Shown one piece after another: positions 1-6,322 of a stretch of 9,482 bases of DNA. This DNA comes from JBFWIL01 sp050256015 (GTDB lineage Bacteria > Bacteroidota > Bacteroidia > Bacteroidales > Prolixibacteraceae). The first letter of the stretch is position 1; the number at the start of each line of letters is the position of its first letter. The stretch lies in the NCBI GenBank assembly GCA_050256015.1, contig JBFWIL010000089.1:1-9482 (forward strand). Reading direction: 5' to 3'. The position numbers and the translations under genes are program-made. Under the pieces are notes generated by a model. That model made no database searches and was not told the origin of the DNA. It saw only the letters and a list, made by a program, of their open reading frames with translations.

Positions 1-9
1 AAAAAAACC

Positions 10-17
10 TATTTTTG
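10..17 (+). promoter_or_regulatory. Candidate -7 promoter element of the TPR gene
   Basis: TATTTTTG matches the Bacteroidota -7 consensus TAnnTTTG at every defined position. It lies 30 nt upstream of the ATG at 48, which leaves a short leader. The matching -33 element would fall left of the window edge, so it cannot be checked. A run of A precedes the element. Confidence 0.5.
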
Positions 18-47
18 CGTCACAAATCCGGAGTAACCTTATTAAAT

Positions 48-737
48 ATGGTAAAAGATAAAAACCAAACCAGGGAAGAAAGTTTGTCGGAAGTTGAAAG
101 CGCACTGACAAAAACAGAACTGTTCATTGAAAGAAACCAGAAGATGCTGACCTCTGTTATCGGAGCGCTGGTTGTTGTTATCGGGGGATATCTGGCATAC
201 AAGGCCATGATCGTACAGCCCCGCGAAAAAGCAGCTCAGGAACAAATGTTTATGGCCGAATACTATTTTGAAAAAGATTCCTTTAATCTGGCTATTAACG
301 GTGACGGCAACTATCTGGGATTTCTTGACATCATTGATGATTACGGACAAACCAAGGCCGGTAACCTGGCCCGTTATTACACCGGTATTTCCTGTCTCCA
401 TCTCGGACAATATGAAGATGCGCTTGATTATCTGAACAGTTTTAAATCGGATGATCTGCTGTTATGCCCGGTTACCGAAGGCGCCAAAGGAGATGCCTGG
501 CTGGAATTGAATGAGTCGGACAAGGCGCTGACTGCTTACCAAAAGGCTGCCGGTTATGAAAACAATTTCACCAGTCCGCTATACCTTATGAAGGCCGGCA
601 AGTTACTGGAGACACAGGGGAAATATGCCGATGCGCTCGAAATATACCGGAAAATCAAAACCGATTATCCCGAATCGAATGAAGGACGCACTATCGACAA
701 ATATATAGCCAGAACAGAAGGTTTGCAAAAGAAATAA
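48..737 (+). CDS. Membrane-anchored tetratricopeptide repeat protein
   Basis: This 229-residue protein has a charged cytoplasmic N-terminus (about 1-32), one hydrophobic segment (about 34-52, rich in V, G and I), and then a helical region with TPR character. TPR-like helix pairs sit at about 106-135, 145-170 and 180-210, with typical A/G/Y spacing such as the GQYEDALDYL and GKYADALEIY stretches. The arrangement resembles YfgM/YbgF-like TPR proteins, with one membrane anchor and repeats on the far side, and suggests a scaffold or chaperone-type role. The substrate or partner is unknown. I chose the ATG at 48, not the in-frame TTG at 15, because the TTG overlaps the -7 promoter element and the ATG gives a normal hydrophilic start. 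A gene of this kind directly before ribH is a common order in Bacteroidota, from memory. An intrinsic terminator follows the stop codon. Confidence 0.85.
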   Translation: MVKDKNQTREESLSEVESALTKTELFIERNQKMLTSVIGALVVVIGGYLAYKAMIVQPREKAAQEQMFMAEYYFEKDSFNLAINGDGNYLGFLDIIDDYGQTKAGNLARYYTGISCLHLGQYEDALDYLNSFKSDDLLLCPVTEGAKGDAWLELNESDKALTAYQKAAGYENNFTSPLYLMKAGKLLETQGKYADALEIYRKIKTDYPESNEGRTIDKYIARTEGLQKK

Positions 738-753
738 TAATAACCCACAGCAT

Positions 754-787
754 AAAAATCCCCTCGTTACAGGGGATTTTTTGTTTT
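754..787 (+). terminator. Intrinsic terminator between the TPR gene and ribH
   Basis: An 11-bp perfect stem (754-764 with 771-781, core ATCCCCT/AGGGGAT) encloses the 6-nt loop CGTTAC. It runs into a T-rich tract broken by one G (777-787). The shape is that of a strong Rho-independent terminator. It begins 17 nt after the TPR stop and ends only 17 nt before the ribH ATG, so it could either end the TPR transcript or limit read-through into ribH. Confidence 0.85.
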
Positions 788-804
788 ATCCAAAAAAACG
801 CCTT

Positions 805-1293
805 ATGGCAACAAAAAATCTATCGGCTTACGATCCTGCCCGCATACCCCCGGCCAAAGAAATGCGCTTCGGCATTGTTGTGGCAGAATGGAATGAACAC
901 ATAACCGGAGCTTTGGCCCGGGGAGCAGCAGAGACACTGGTTCGCCACGGAGCAGCAGAAGAAAACCTGATCATCAGACACGTTCCTGGGACCTTTGAGC
1001 TTCCCCTGGGCGGCCAGTTTCTGGCTGAATACACCCAAGTCGATGCGGTAATCCTGCTGGGCTGTGTAATCCAGGGAGAAACCAGGCATTTCGATTTCAT
1101 CTGCCAGGGGGTAACCCGGGGAACCGTCGACCTGAACCTTAAATACAACAAACCCTTCATTTTCGGTGTGCTTACCACTGATAACGAGCAGCAGGCACTA
1201 GACCGGGCAGGCGGACGGCTGGGCAATAAGGGAAATGAAGCGGCCATCACGGCCATAAGGATGGTTGAGCTGCAAAAACAGCTAAAACATTAG
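805..1293 (+). CDS. ribH: 6,7-dimethyl-8-ribityllumazine synthase
   Basis: The enzyme condenses 5-amino-6-(D-ribitylamino)uracil with 3,4-dihydroxy-2-butanone 4-phosphate to give the lumazine precursor of riboflavin. It acts in the cytosol, usually as pentamers or 60-mers. The 162 residues match the usual family length. All the signature blocks are present: an aromatic residue that stacks on the pyrimidine (W29 in AEWNEHIT), VPGTFELP at 60-67, GCVIQGETRHFDFI at 86-99 with the catalytic histidine H95, GVLTT at 121-125, and the phosphate-binding R134 within DRAGGRLGNKG. The start is the ATG at 805; an in-frame TTG at 781 lies inside the upstream terminator and is unlikely. The next gene begins 4 nt after the stop, so the two are probably co-transcribed. 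No other riboflavin gene and no recognisable FMN riboswitch is in the window. Confidence 0.97.
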   Translation: MATKNLSAYDPARIPPAKEMRFGIVVAEWNEHITGALARGAAETLVRHGAAEENLIIRHVPGTFELPLGGQFLAEYTQVDAVILLGCVIQGETRHFDFICQGVTRGTVDLNLKYNKPFIFGVLTTDNEQQALDRAGGRLGNKGNEAAITAIRMVELQKQLKH

Positions 1294-1297
1294 CGGC

Positions 1298-2047
1298 ATG
1301 AGAGCCATGATTTTTGCAGCAGGACCGGGAACGCGACTGAAGCCGCTTACCGACAGCAGGCCCAAGGCCCTGGTGGAAATAGGAGGGAAAAGCCTGCTTG
1401 AACGCTGCATACGCTATCTAAAAGCTTACGGGATTAACAACATTACCATCAACCTGCACCATTTTGCAGGCCAGATCAGGGAATACTTAAGGGAAAGGGA
1501 GAATTTCGGACTGCAGGTGCAGCTCTCTGACGAAAGCCCCATGTTGCTTGATACCGGGGGCGGACTTCTAAAAGCCAGGGATTACCTGGAAGGGGATGAA
1601 CCCGTCCTGCTTATCAATGTGGATGTGCTTACCAACCTGGACCTGGACCGCTTCCTGAAAGTTCATCGTGCGTCGGGGGCCCTGGTCAGCCTGGCGGCCC
1701 GCCGGCGAGACACTTCACGTTACCTGCTCTTTGACCAGGAAGGACAGCTGGCAGGCTGGAAAAATGTAAAAACGGGAGAAAGCCGGTTCTGCCGTCCTGA
1801 AGCAATATCAACGGCCGAGCCACTTGCCTTCAGCGGCATTCACCTCATCCGGCCCGAGCTGTTTCCGCTGATTACCGAACGGGGCCGCTTCTCCATCATT
1901 GAACTGTACCTGCGTCTGGCAACCACAGAAAAAATATGCTCTTTCCCGGACCGGGATTCCCTCTGGATGGACCTGGGAAAATACGAACAGCTAGACCAGG
2001 CAAAAAAGCTGGTTCTTCAGCTGGACCAAACCGGATTTAAAGCATAA
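1298..2047 (+). CDS. MurU-like sugar-1-phosphate nucleotidyltransferase
   Basis: This 249-residue protein belongs to the NTP-transferase family, which moves a nucleotide onto a sugar 1-phosphate. The N-terminal nucleotide-binding signature is clear (AAGPGTRLKPLT at 7-18, then the RPK lysine K23). Next come a DTGGG block at 85-89, a metal-binding aspartate D109 within NVDV, an FSGIH block at 178-182, and a second candidate metal aspartate D225 in WMDLG near the C-terminus. Short single-domain enzymes of this pattern include MurU, which makes UDP-MurNAc from MurNAc 1-phosphate in peptidoglycan salvage. That is the closest match I recognise, but mannose-1-phosphate and heptose-type relatives look similar, so the sugar is inferred. 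The partner kinase AmgK is not in the window. The gene starts 4 nt after ribH with no promoter of its own visible, and ends at a bidirectional terminator. Confidence 0.85.
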   Translation: MRAMIFAAGPGTRLKPLTDSRPKALVEIGGKSLLERCIRYLKAYGINNITINLHHFAGQIREYLRERENFGLQVQLSDESPMLLDTGGGLLKARDYLEGDEPVLLINVDVLTNLDLDRFLKVHRASGALVSLAARRRDTSRYLLFDQEGQLAGWKNVKTGESRFCRPEAISTAEPLAFSGIHLIRPELFPLITERGRFSIIELYLRLATTEKICSFPDRDSLWMDLGKYEQLDQAKKLVLQLDQTGFKA

Positions 2048-2091
2048 AAAAACCGGCTGAAAACAAATTTTACTGTTTCAAACCGGTTTTT
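2048..2091. terminator. Bidirectional terminator between convergent genes
   Basis: A 9-bp outer stem, AAAAACCGG (2048-2056) with CCGGTTTTT (2083-2091), is continued inward by TGAAAAC/GTTTCA with one bulged A, around an A/T-rich loop. Read on the plus strand it ends in five T and sits directly after the nucleotidyltransferase stop. Read on the minus strand it ends in seven T and follows the LTxxQ-protein gene. Both convergent genes can therefore share it. Confidence 0.85.
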
Positions 2092-2127
2092 AACACACTC
2101 TCTCTATTAATTCTGAACAGGTTGCAG

Positions 2128-2556
2128 TCAGAAACCGGGGCCACCCGATCTGTTTCTCATTCGTTCCTCCCGTTCACTGATGAGCTGTTCATACCTGGCT
2201 TTCTGTTCGGGGGTCAGCAGGGCCATGATTTCCTTGTCTTGCGCGGCCATACTGGCCATCATCTGCTCATGCATCTTTTCCCGGTCGGGCTGTTCTCCTG
2301 AAGCACGGGCCTTTTCAAATTCCATGCGGCGTTTTTCTTCATTGCCGGTGTAGATTTCCCGAACCTTAACGGTCTGCTCGTCGGTCAGGTTCAGACTTTC
2401 TTTTAAACGCTGGGTTTGCCGTTCAACCCGTTCGGCAGGATCCATGTGCGGCTGCCCCTCCCCGCTCCGTGACGGACGCTGTCCGCTGCCCCGCTGGGCC
2501 TGGGTCAGGGAAATTACTCCGAGAAACAAAACGGCGATCAGTAAAACTCGTTTCAT
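2128..2556 (-). CDS. Secreted LTxxQ-motif (Spy/CpxP-like) periplasmic protein
   Basis: The 142-residue product begins with a clear signal peptide (MKR, a hydrophobic core to about residue 17, likely cleavage after A20). A linker rich in G, R, S, Q and P follows (21-40), then a highly charged helical region. Two LTxxQ motifs, L57-T58-D59-E60-Q61 and L114-T115-P116-E117-Q118, are spaced as in the Spy/CpxP fold, in which paired LTxxQ helices form a cradle. Members are periplasmic chaperones or stress modulators, and Bacteroidota carry many short versions. The tail is glycine-rich (SGGPGF). I chose the ATG at 2556; an in-frame ATG at 2583 would put charged residues ahead of the signal peptide. 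The client and function of this protein are unknown. It lies downstream of the HAD gene on the same strand, with a long structured gap between, and ends at the shared terminator. Confidence 0.8.
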   Translation of the reverse strand: MKRVLLIAVLFLGVISLTQAQRGSGQRPSRSGEGQPHMDPAERVERQTQRLKESLNLTDEQTVKVREIYTGNEEKRRMEFEKARASGEQPDREKMHEQMMASMAAQDKEIMALLTPEQKARYEQLISEREERMRNRSGGPGF

Positions 2557-2586
2557 AGCTGAATATTTAAGTGAATAATCCATATT

Positions 2587-2627
2587 CCTGAGCCACCGGT
2601 TACCTGTTAAAGAAACCGGCGGACAGG
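2587..2627 (-). other. Hairpin in the probable 5' leader of the LTxxQ gene
   Basis: CCACCGGTT (2593-2601) pairs with AACCGGCGG (2614-2622) across a 12-nt loop. Read as minus-strand RNA this is nine pairs, one of them G-U. Beyond a small internal loop, CCTG (2587-2590) pairs with CAGG (2624-2627). There is no T-tract on either side, so it is not an ordinary terminator. It ends about 30 nt upstream of the LTxxQ start codon. Its role is unknown. Confidence 0.5.
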
Positions 2628-2671
2628 GGTTTGTCTCTTTTGATTGTTTTTCATGCCCGTGGTTTAAACAC

Positions 2672-2701
2672 CTGGAGCTGAATTTATCAAGACAGCTCCG
2701 G
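2672..2701. repeat. Inverted repeat GGAGCTG / CAGCTCC
   Basis: GGAGCTG (2674-2680) and CAGCTCC (2693-2699) form a perfect 7-bp stem around a 12-nt A/T-rich loop. The arms can be extended by two more positions if a G-U pair is allowed on the plus strand. No T-tract follows on the minus strand, so termination of the HAD transcript here is not well supported. It lies 34 nt beyond the HAD stop and could be part of the leader of the LTxxQ gene. Confidence 0.5.
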
Positions 2702-2720
2702 TTTCAGGGTAACACTGTAG

Positions 2721-2735
2721 TAACTATCAAAGTTA
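2721..2735 (-). promoter_or_regulatory. Candidate -7 element and small palindrome upstream of the LTxxQ gene
   Basis: On the minus strand, TAACTTTG (2735 to 2728) matches TAnnTTTG exactly, and its TAA is also the stop codon of the HAD gene. It overlaps the inverted repeat TAACT-ATCAA-AGTTA (2721-2735). No convincing -33 TTTG lies 19 nt upstream. If active, it would give the LTxxQ gene its own promoter and a leader of roughly 165 nt. Confidence 0.35.
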
Positions 2736-3674
2736 AACCAACGAGCCGCAGAGGCCCGGATCTTCCGGCAACGGATCAGACGGATTCAGGCTTGTCTGGC
2801 CAAAACAGCCATAAGCCAGAATCAGGAAAAAAAGCGTAACAAAATGTTTCCTAAGGCAAACGCTGAAAGCATTTTCCTCGTTGCCCGGCGCAGGCAGGTA
2901 GCGCTCTTTCAGTTCTCCGGGACTGTTGCTTACCAGGTATGAATAACCCGTAAAATCGAGCATATCCAGATCATTGTAATCATTTCCTATACCCAGGGTA
3001 GCTTCCCTGGGAAGATTTAAATGCTCACATAAAAAGCGAAGCGCATGACCTTTTGACACCTCCCGGTGAAAAATCTCCATCCACGTATAGCCGGTTTCCA
3101 GCGGAGAACTGGCCCGCAGTATTTTCAGTTCATCGAAATGGATTTCCAGTTCCTCTTTCAGCTCCAGGAATTGCCCTGCATCCCTGAAAAGCACCAGAAA
3201 CTGGCTGGCTCCCCTATTCCAGACCCCTTGCGGCAGGGGCTCCGTTACCGACCGGTGGGATTCATAATAACGGTCAAACTCCTCACAGTTGTTTTTACCT
3301 CGGTAATACCAGGAATAATCATTCTCAGGCACTTCCCGGAACAGGAAAAAATTCAGTCCTTTTTCCTTCATCCAGACAATAAGCCGGGCTACGGTCTCCT
3401 GAGCAATGTTGCGGGCATACAACAGCCGGCGGGTCGTACAATCAAAGATCCCGGCCCCCGACGAAAAAGCCACATAATCAAAGGGAACTTCCTCCGGAAT
3501 AACTTCCCTGACCTTACCGTAATTTCTTCCGGTGGCTACCACCCGGATAATCTGATTCCGGCCAAGTTCGTGAAGCATATCCACATCATCCCGGCTAACG
3601 GTTTTATCATTCCTTAACAGCGTACCGTCCAGATCGGTGGCGACCAGACTTATGGGAATTGCATTCAAGTGCAT
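2733..3674 (-). CDS. HAD-superfamily phosphatase, Cof/HAD-IIB type, with an unusual C-terminal tail
   Basis: HAD-IIB proteins are cytosolic Mg-dependent phosphatases acting on sugar phosphates, nucleotides or cofactors; the substrate here is unknown. Motif I is DLDGT with nucleophile D14 and acid/base D16. Motif II is the threonine of VVATGR (T48). The motif III lysine is K208 in SKGHAL, and motif IV is GIGNDYNDLDML at 228-239. The type IIB cap lies between motifs II and III. The family fold appears complete by about residue 277, close to the usual 255-275. The last ~36 residues do not belong to it: a basic LRKH is followed by a hydrophobic stretch (F278-G292), then QTSLNPSDPLPEDPGL, so the tail reads like a signal peptide plus the start of a mature secreted protein. 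A fusion to the remnant of a lost neighbour is my inference. The gene is divergent from dapB and has a perfect -7 element 20 nt upstream. Confidence 0.88.
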   Translation of the reverse strand: MHLNAIPISLVATDLDGTLLRNDKTVSRDDVDMLHELGRNQIIRVVATGRNYGKVREVIPEEVPFDYVAFSSGAGIFDCTTRRLLYARNIAQETVARLIVWMKEKGLNFFLFREVPENDYSWYYRGKNNCEEFDRYYESHRSVTEPLPQGVWNRGASQFLVLFRDAGQFLELKEELEIHFDELKILRASSPLETGYTWMEIFHREVSKGHALRFLCEHLNLPREATLGIGNDYNDLDMLDFTGYSYLVSNSPGELKERYLPAPGNEENAFSVCLRKHFVTLFFLILAYGCFGQTSLNPSDPLPEDPGLCGSLV

Positions 3675-3694
3675 AAAAATTTTTGATAAATCTA

Positions 3695-3702
3695 CAAAAG
3701 TA
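3695..3702 (-). promoter_or_regulatory. Candidate -7 promoter element of the HAD gene
   Basis: Read on the minus strand, 3702 to 3695 is TACTTTTG, an exact TAnnTTTG match 20 nt ahead of the HAD start codon. No clear -33 TTTG is found 19 nt upstream, so the call rests on the -7 match and its position. Confidence 0.5.
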
Positions 3703-3810
3703 TTCCCGAACGCGGCATGTATTTCGGGTAGTTATACCGTTAAAATTAACGTATTGATCGAAAAAATAAGGGCCCCTCTTTCTGTAGATAGTATTTTAGG
3801 ACGTATTTTT

Positions 3811-3818
3811 TATCTTTG
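3811..3818 (+). promoter_or_regulatory. Candidate -7 promoter element of the dapB operon
   Basis: TATCTTTG is an exact TAnnTTTG match 41 nt upstream of the dapB ATG. It is bracketed by the inverted repeat ACGTA (3801-3805) and TACGT (3819-3823), which could be an operator. A further ACGTA occurs at 3749-3753, next to the palindrome CGTTAA-AA-TTAACG (3738-3751). The expected -33 position shows no TTTG. Confidence 0.55.
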
Positions 3819-3859
3819 TACGTTTTAATGTGCTTAAAATCCTGGAAAAAATACCTGTT

Positions 3860-4576
3860 ATGAAAATTGCATTGATCGGATACGGAAAAATGGGAAAGAC
3901 CATCGAAAAAATTGCGCTTGACCGCGGTCATCAGGTGGTGCTGACTATTGATGTGGATAATCAGAATGAAATGACTGAAGAAAACCTGAAAAAAGCTGAC
4001 GTGGCGATTGAGTTTACCATGCCTTCCTCGGCCCTTAACAATTATATACGCTGTTTCCAGTCGGGGATCCCCGTGGTAAGCGGCACCACAGGCTGGCTGG
4101 ACCGCCGGGAGGAAGTTATACGGAAAATGCAACATTACAACGGAACATTCTTTTATGCTTCCAACTTCAGTCTGGGGGTAAACCTGTTCTTTGAGCTGAA
4201 CCGCAGGCTGGCCGCACTGATGGCAAAGCGGCCGGAATACCTGGTATCCGTGGAAGAAGTCCATCATATCCATAAGCTGGATGCCCCCAGCGGCACAGCC
4301 ATCAGCCTGGCCGAAGATCTTATCGGGCTGCATCCCGGACTCGGTTCCTGGACTCTGGATGCCCCCGGACAAAAAGACCAGTTGCAGATTACAGCTGTCC
4401 GTGAAGGAGAAGTGCCGGGCATTCACCGCATCTGTTATGAATCGGATGTGGACTGCATCCGCATTGAACACAGCGCCAAAAGCCGGGAAGGGTTTGCCCT
4501 GGGTGCCGTGCTGGCTGCCGAGTTCTGCCTGGGTAAGAAAGGCCTTTTATCTATGAACGAACTGCTGAACCTGTAA
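3860..4576 (+). CDS. dapB: 4-hydroxy-tetrahydrodipicolinate reductase
   Basis: DapB reduces 4-hydroxy-tetrahydrodipicolinate with NAD(P)H to tetrahydrodipicolinate, on the path to meso-diaminopimelate (peptidoglycan) and lysine. The 238-residue protein opens with a Rossmann nucleotide-binding loop (GYGKMG, 7-12). VVSGTTGW at 72-79 and the active-site block VEEVHHIHKLDAPSGTA at 131-147 follow. The block contains the conserved H135, H136 and K139 (HHxxK) and the substrate-binding DAPSGTA loop. The C-terminal HSAKSREGFALGA stretch is also typical. The length is near the usual size in Bacteroidota and shorter than the E. coli enzyme. I chose the ATG at 3860 because MKIALIGYGKMG is the expected N-terminus; the in-frame GTG at 3830 would add ten residues with no family match. 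It is the first gene of a probable operon, with lepB 5 nt downstream. Confidence 0.97.
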   Translation: MKIALIGYGKMGKTIEKIALDRGHQVVLTIDVDNQNEMTEENLKKADVAIEFTMPSSALNNYIRCFQSGIPVVSGTTGWLDRREEVIRKMQHYNGTFFYASNFSLGVNLFFELNRRLAALMAKRPEYLVSVEEVHHIHKLDAPSGTAISLAEDLIGLHPGLGSWTLDAPGQKDQLQITAVREGEVPGIHRICYESDVDCIRIEHSAKSREGFALGAVLAAEFCLGKKGLLSMNELLNL

Positions 4577-4581
4577 ACATT

Positions 4582-5922
4582 ATGAAGAATATCCTGATGA
4601 AAAAATGGTTCCGGTTTATTATAGCCGGACTGATCTACAGTCTCTGGGTGATCTGGATCGAAAACTACTGGTGGTTTCTGGGTCTGGTCGTGTTGTTTGA
4701 TATTTATATCAGCAAAAAAGTACACTGGGCTTTCTGGAAAAAGAAAAATCCGGCCGGAGGAAAACAGACCAAACTGGTGGAATGGGTCGATGCCATCATT
4801 TTTGCGGTTATAGCAGCTACGCTGATCCGCATGTTCCTGATCGAAGCCTATACCATACCGACCTCTTCCATGGAAAAGTCAATGATGGTTGGCGATTTCC
4901 TGTTCGTCAGCAAGGTGTCTTACGGTCCCAAGTTACCCAACACGCCGCTGTCCTTTCCCTTTGTACATCACACCATGCCGCTGAGTACCACTACGAAATC
5001 CTACCTGGAGTGGATCCAAAGACCATACAAGCGTATCGCCGGACTTGGGAAAGTGAAAAACAATGATATCGTGGTGTTTAATTTTCCGGAGGGAGATACG
5101 GTTGCCACGCTGATGCCAACACAAAGCTATTACAACCTGGTTCGCAATTACGGACGGGAAAGGGTTTGGAGCGATACGCAGAGCTTTGGAAAGATTATCA
5201 GCCGGCCGGTGGACAAACGGGAAAACTACATAAAACGCTGCATCGGCATTCCCGGTGATGCGGTTGAGATCCGGGACGGCCAGGTTTTTGTGAACGGTAA
5301 GGCACAACCGCATTTCCCCGGTATTCAGTTCGACTATATAGTAACCACCAACGGCACCCCCATCAACAAACGCCTGCTTGAAAAGATCGGGATCTCCAGG
5401 GCCGATCAGCAAGTGTTCAACGACTCCCAGTTTTTGTTCCCGCTCACCGGTGAACAGGTTCAGAAAATTGAGAAACTGAACAACGTGCTGTCGGTCAGGA
5501 AAGTGAATATGGCTGCCGGCAATTACGATCACAACATCTTTCCTTTCAGTGAGAAATACCCCTGGAATGTGGATAATTTCGGGCCCCTTCATATCCCGCG
5601 CAAAGGAGAGACCATTGCCCTGAGCACGGATAATCTGCCGTTCTATAAGCGGATCATAGACTTGTACGAGAATCACGATCTTCTGGTAAAAGACAGCACC
5701 ATTTACATAGACGGCAAACCTTCAGCAGAATACACCTTTGGCATGGACTATTACTGGATGATGGGCGACAACCGGCATAATTCGGCCGACTCCCGCTACT
5801 GGGGTTTTGTACCCGAAGACCATGTGGTAGGGAAAGCCGTATTTATCTGGCTTTCGCTGGACAAGGAAAAACGTTTCCCTTCCAACATTCGCTGGAACCG
5901 CTTGTTCCGCACTATTCACTAG
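4582..5922 (+). CDS. lepB: Signal peptidase I
   Basis: LepB cleaves signal peptides from proteins exported by Sec or Tat, at the outer face of the inner membrane. The 446-residue protein has hydrophobic segments at about 10-26 and 29-43, a basic loop, and a further membrane segment at about 68-86 leading into the catalytic domain. The nucleophile is S96 in PTSSM, matching the SxM motif, and the general base is K218 in YIKRCIGIPGD. Box E, with its GDN and S-D-SR residues, is intact (GDNRHNSADSRYWGFV, 395-410). The ~175 residues between the lysine box and box E are far more than in the E. coli enzyme; a large insert here is usual for Bacteroidota. The start is the ATG at 4582, 5 nt after dapB; another in-frame ATG at 4597 is possible. 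The order dapB-lepB is a recurring one in this phylum. Confidence 0.96.
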   Translation: MKNILMKKWFRFIIAGLIYSLWVIWIENYWWFLGLVVLFDIYISKKVHWAFWKKKNPAGGKQTKLVEWVDAIIFAVIAATLIRMFLIEAYTIPTSSMEKSMMVGDFLFVSKVSYGPKLPNTPLSFPFVHHTMPLSTTTKSYLEWIQRPYKRIAGLGKVKNNDIVVFNFPEGDTVATLMPTQSYYNLVRNYGRERVWSDTQSFGKIISRPVDKRENYIKRCIGIPGDAVEIRDGQVFVNGKAQPHFPGIQFDYIVTTNGTPINKRLLEKIGISRADQQVFNDSQFLFPLTGEQVQKIEKLNNVLSVRKVNMAAGNYDHNIFPFSEKYPWNVDNFGPLHIPRKGETIALSTDNLPFYKRIIDLYENHDLLVKDSTIYIDGKPSAEYTFGMDYYWMMGDNRHNSADSRYWGFVPEDHVVGKAVFIWLSLDKEKRFPSNIRWNRLFRTIH

Positions 5923-5969
5923 AATAGGTTTTTCTCCTTTTTTTGTGTAATTTGCTGAAAAAAGAATTC

Positions 5970-6317
5970 ATGTCTGCCGGAGTTATTCTTATCCTGATAC
6001 TTGCCATGCTGCTGGTGGTATTTACCCTTCAGAACAGCATGGCAATCAGTCTGAAGATTTTTTTCTGGGAGTTGAATGATGTTCCCCTGGTACTTACCCT
6101 GGTTGTGTGTATCTTCGCCGGGTTTCTTATTGCCTTTTGTCTTTACGCACCCCGGATCTGGAAGATGAAATCCGCAATCAGGGGACAGCAGAAACAGATT
6201 GAGGAATTACGCAGGAAAGAGGCGGAAAACACGTTCATCCCGGCACCGAAACGAAGCAGTTTTTCTGATGATACGGAAATCACCGGAGGAAATAAAAATA
6301 CTGGTTTTTTCAACTAG
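5970..6317 (+). CDS. LapA-domain (DUF1049) inner-membrane protein
   Basis: This 115-residue protein has two hydrophobic segments (about 3-19 and 39-60) separated by the family motif region QNSMAISLKIFFWEL (21-35). A basic, coiled-coil-like cytosolic segment follows (about 64-86, QQKQIEELRRKEAE) and then a polar tail. This is the layout of the LapA/YciS family, named for a role in lipopolysaccharide assembly and LpxC control in E. coli; whether the Bacteroidota members do the same is unknown. I chose the ATG at 5970; the in-frame TTG at 5943 lies in a T-rich stretch. The gene starts 47 nt after lepB. A near-match to the -7 element (TAATTTG, one base short) lies in that gap, so a weak extra promoter is possible. 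WbqC follows after 5 nt. Confidence 0.8.
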   Translation: MSAGVILILILAMLLVVFTLQNSMAISLKIFFWELNDVPLVLTLVVCIFAGFLIAFCLYAPRIWKMKSAIRGQQKQIEELRRKEAENTFIPAPKRSSFSDDTEITGGNKNTGFFN

Positions 6318-6322
6318 CTGGA

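Noticed and set aside
2687..2760. A second-frame reading (minus strand) past the HAD stop, FNFDSYYSVTLKPELS, as a frameshifted continuation of the gene
   Set aside because: It is short, has no recognisable motif, and shifting frame does not restore any HAD-family sequence. It remains possible that it belongs to the decayed neighbour proposed in the findings.
3746..4471. A 241-codon open frame antisense to dapB
   Set aside because: It mirrors a confidently identified gene, its translation has no recognisable motif and is rich in H, C and F as expected for antisense frames, and it has no promoter or start context of its own.
4933..5676. A 247-codon open frame antisense to lepB
   Set aside because: It lies wholly within lepB, which has every catalytic motif, and its translation resembles no protein family I recognise.
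5923..5969. T-rich stretch after lepB as a possible terminator
   Set aside because: The T-runs are not preceded by a GC-rich hairpin, so read-through from lepB into the LapA-domain gene is more likely.
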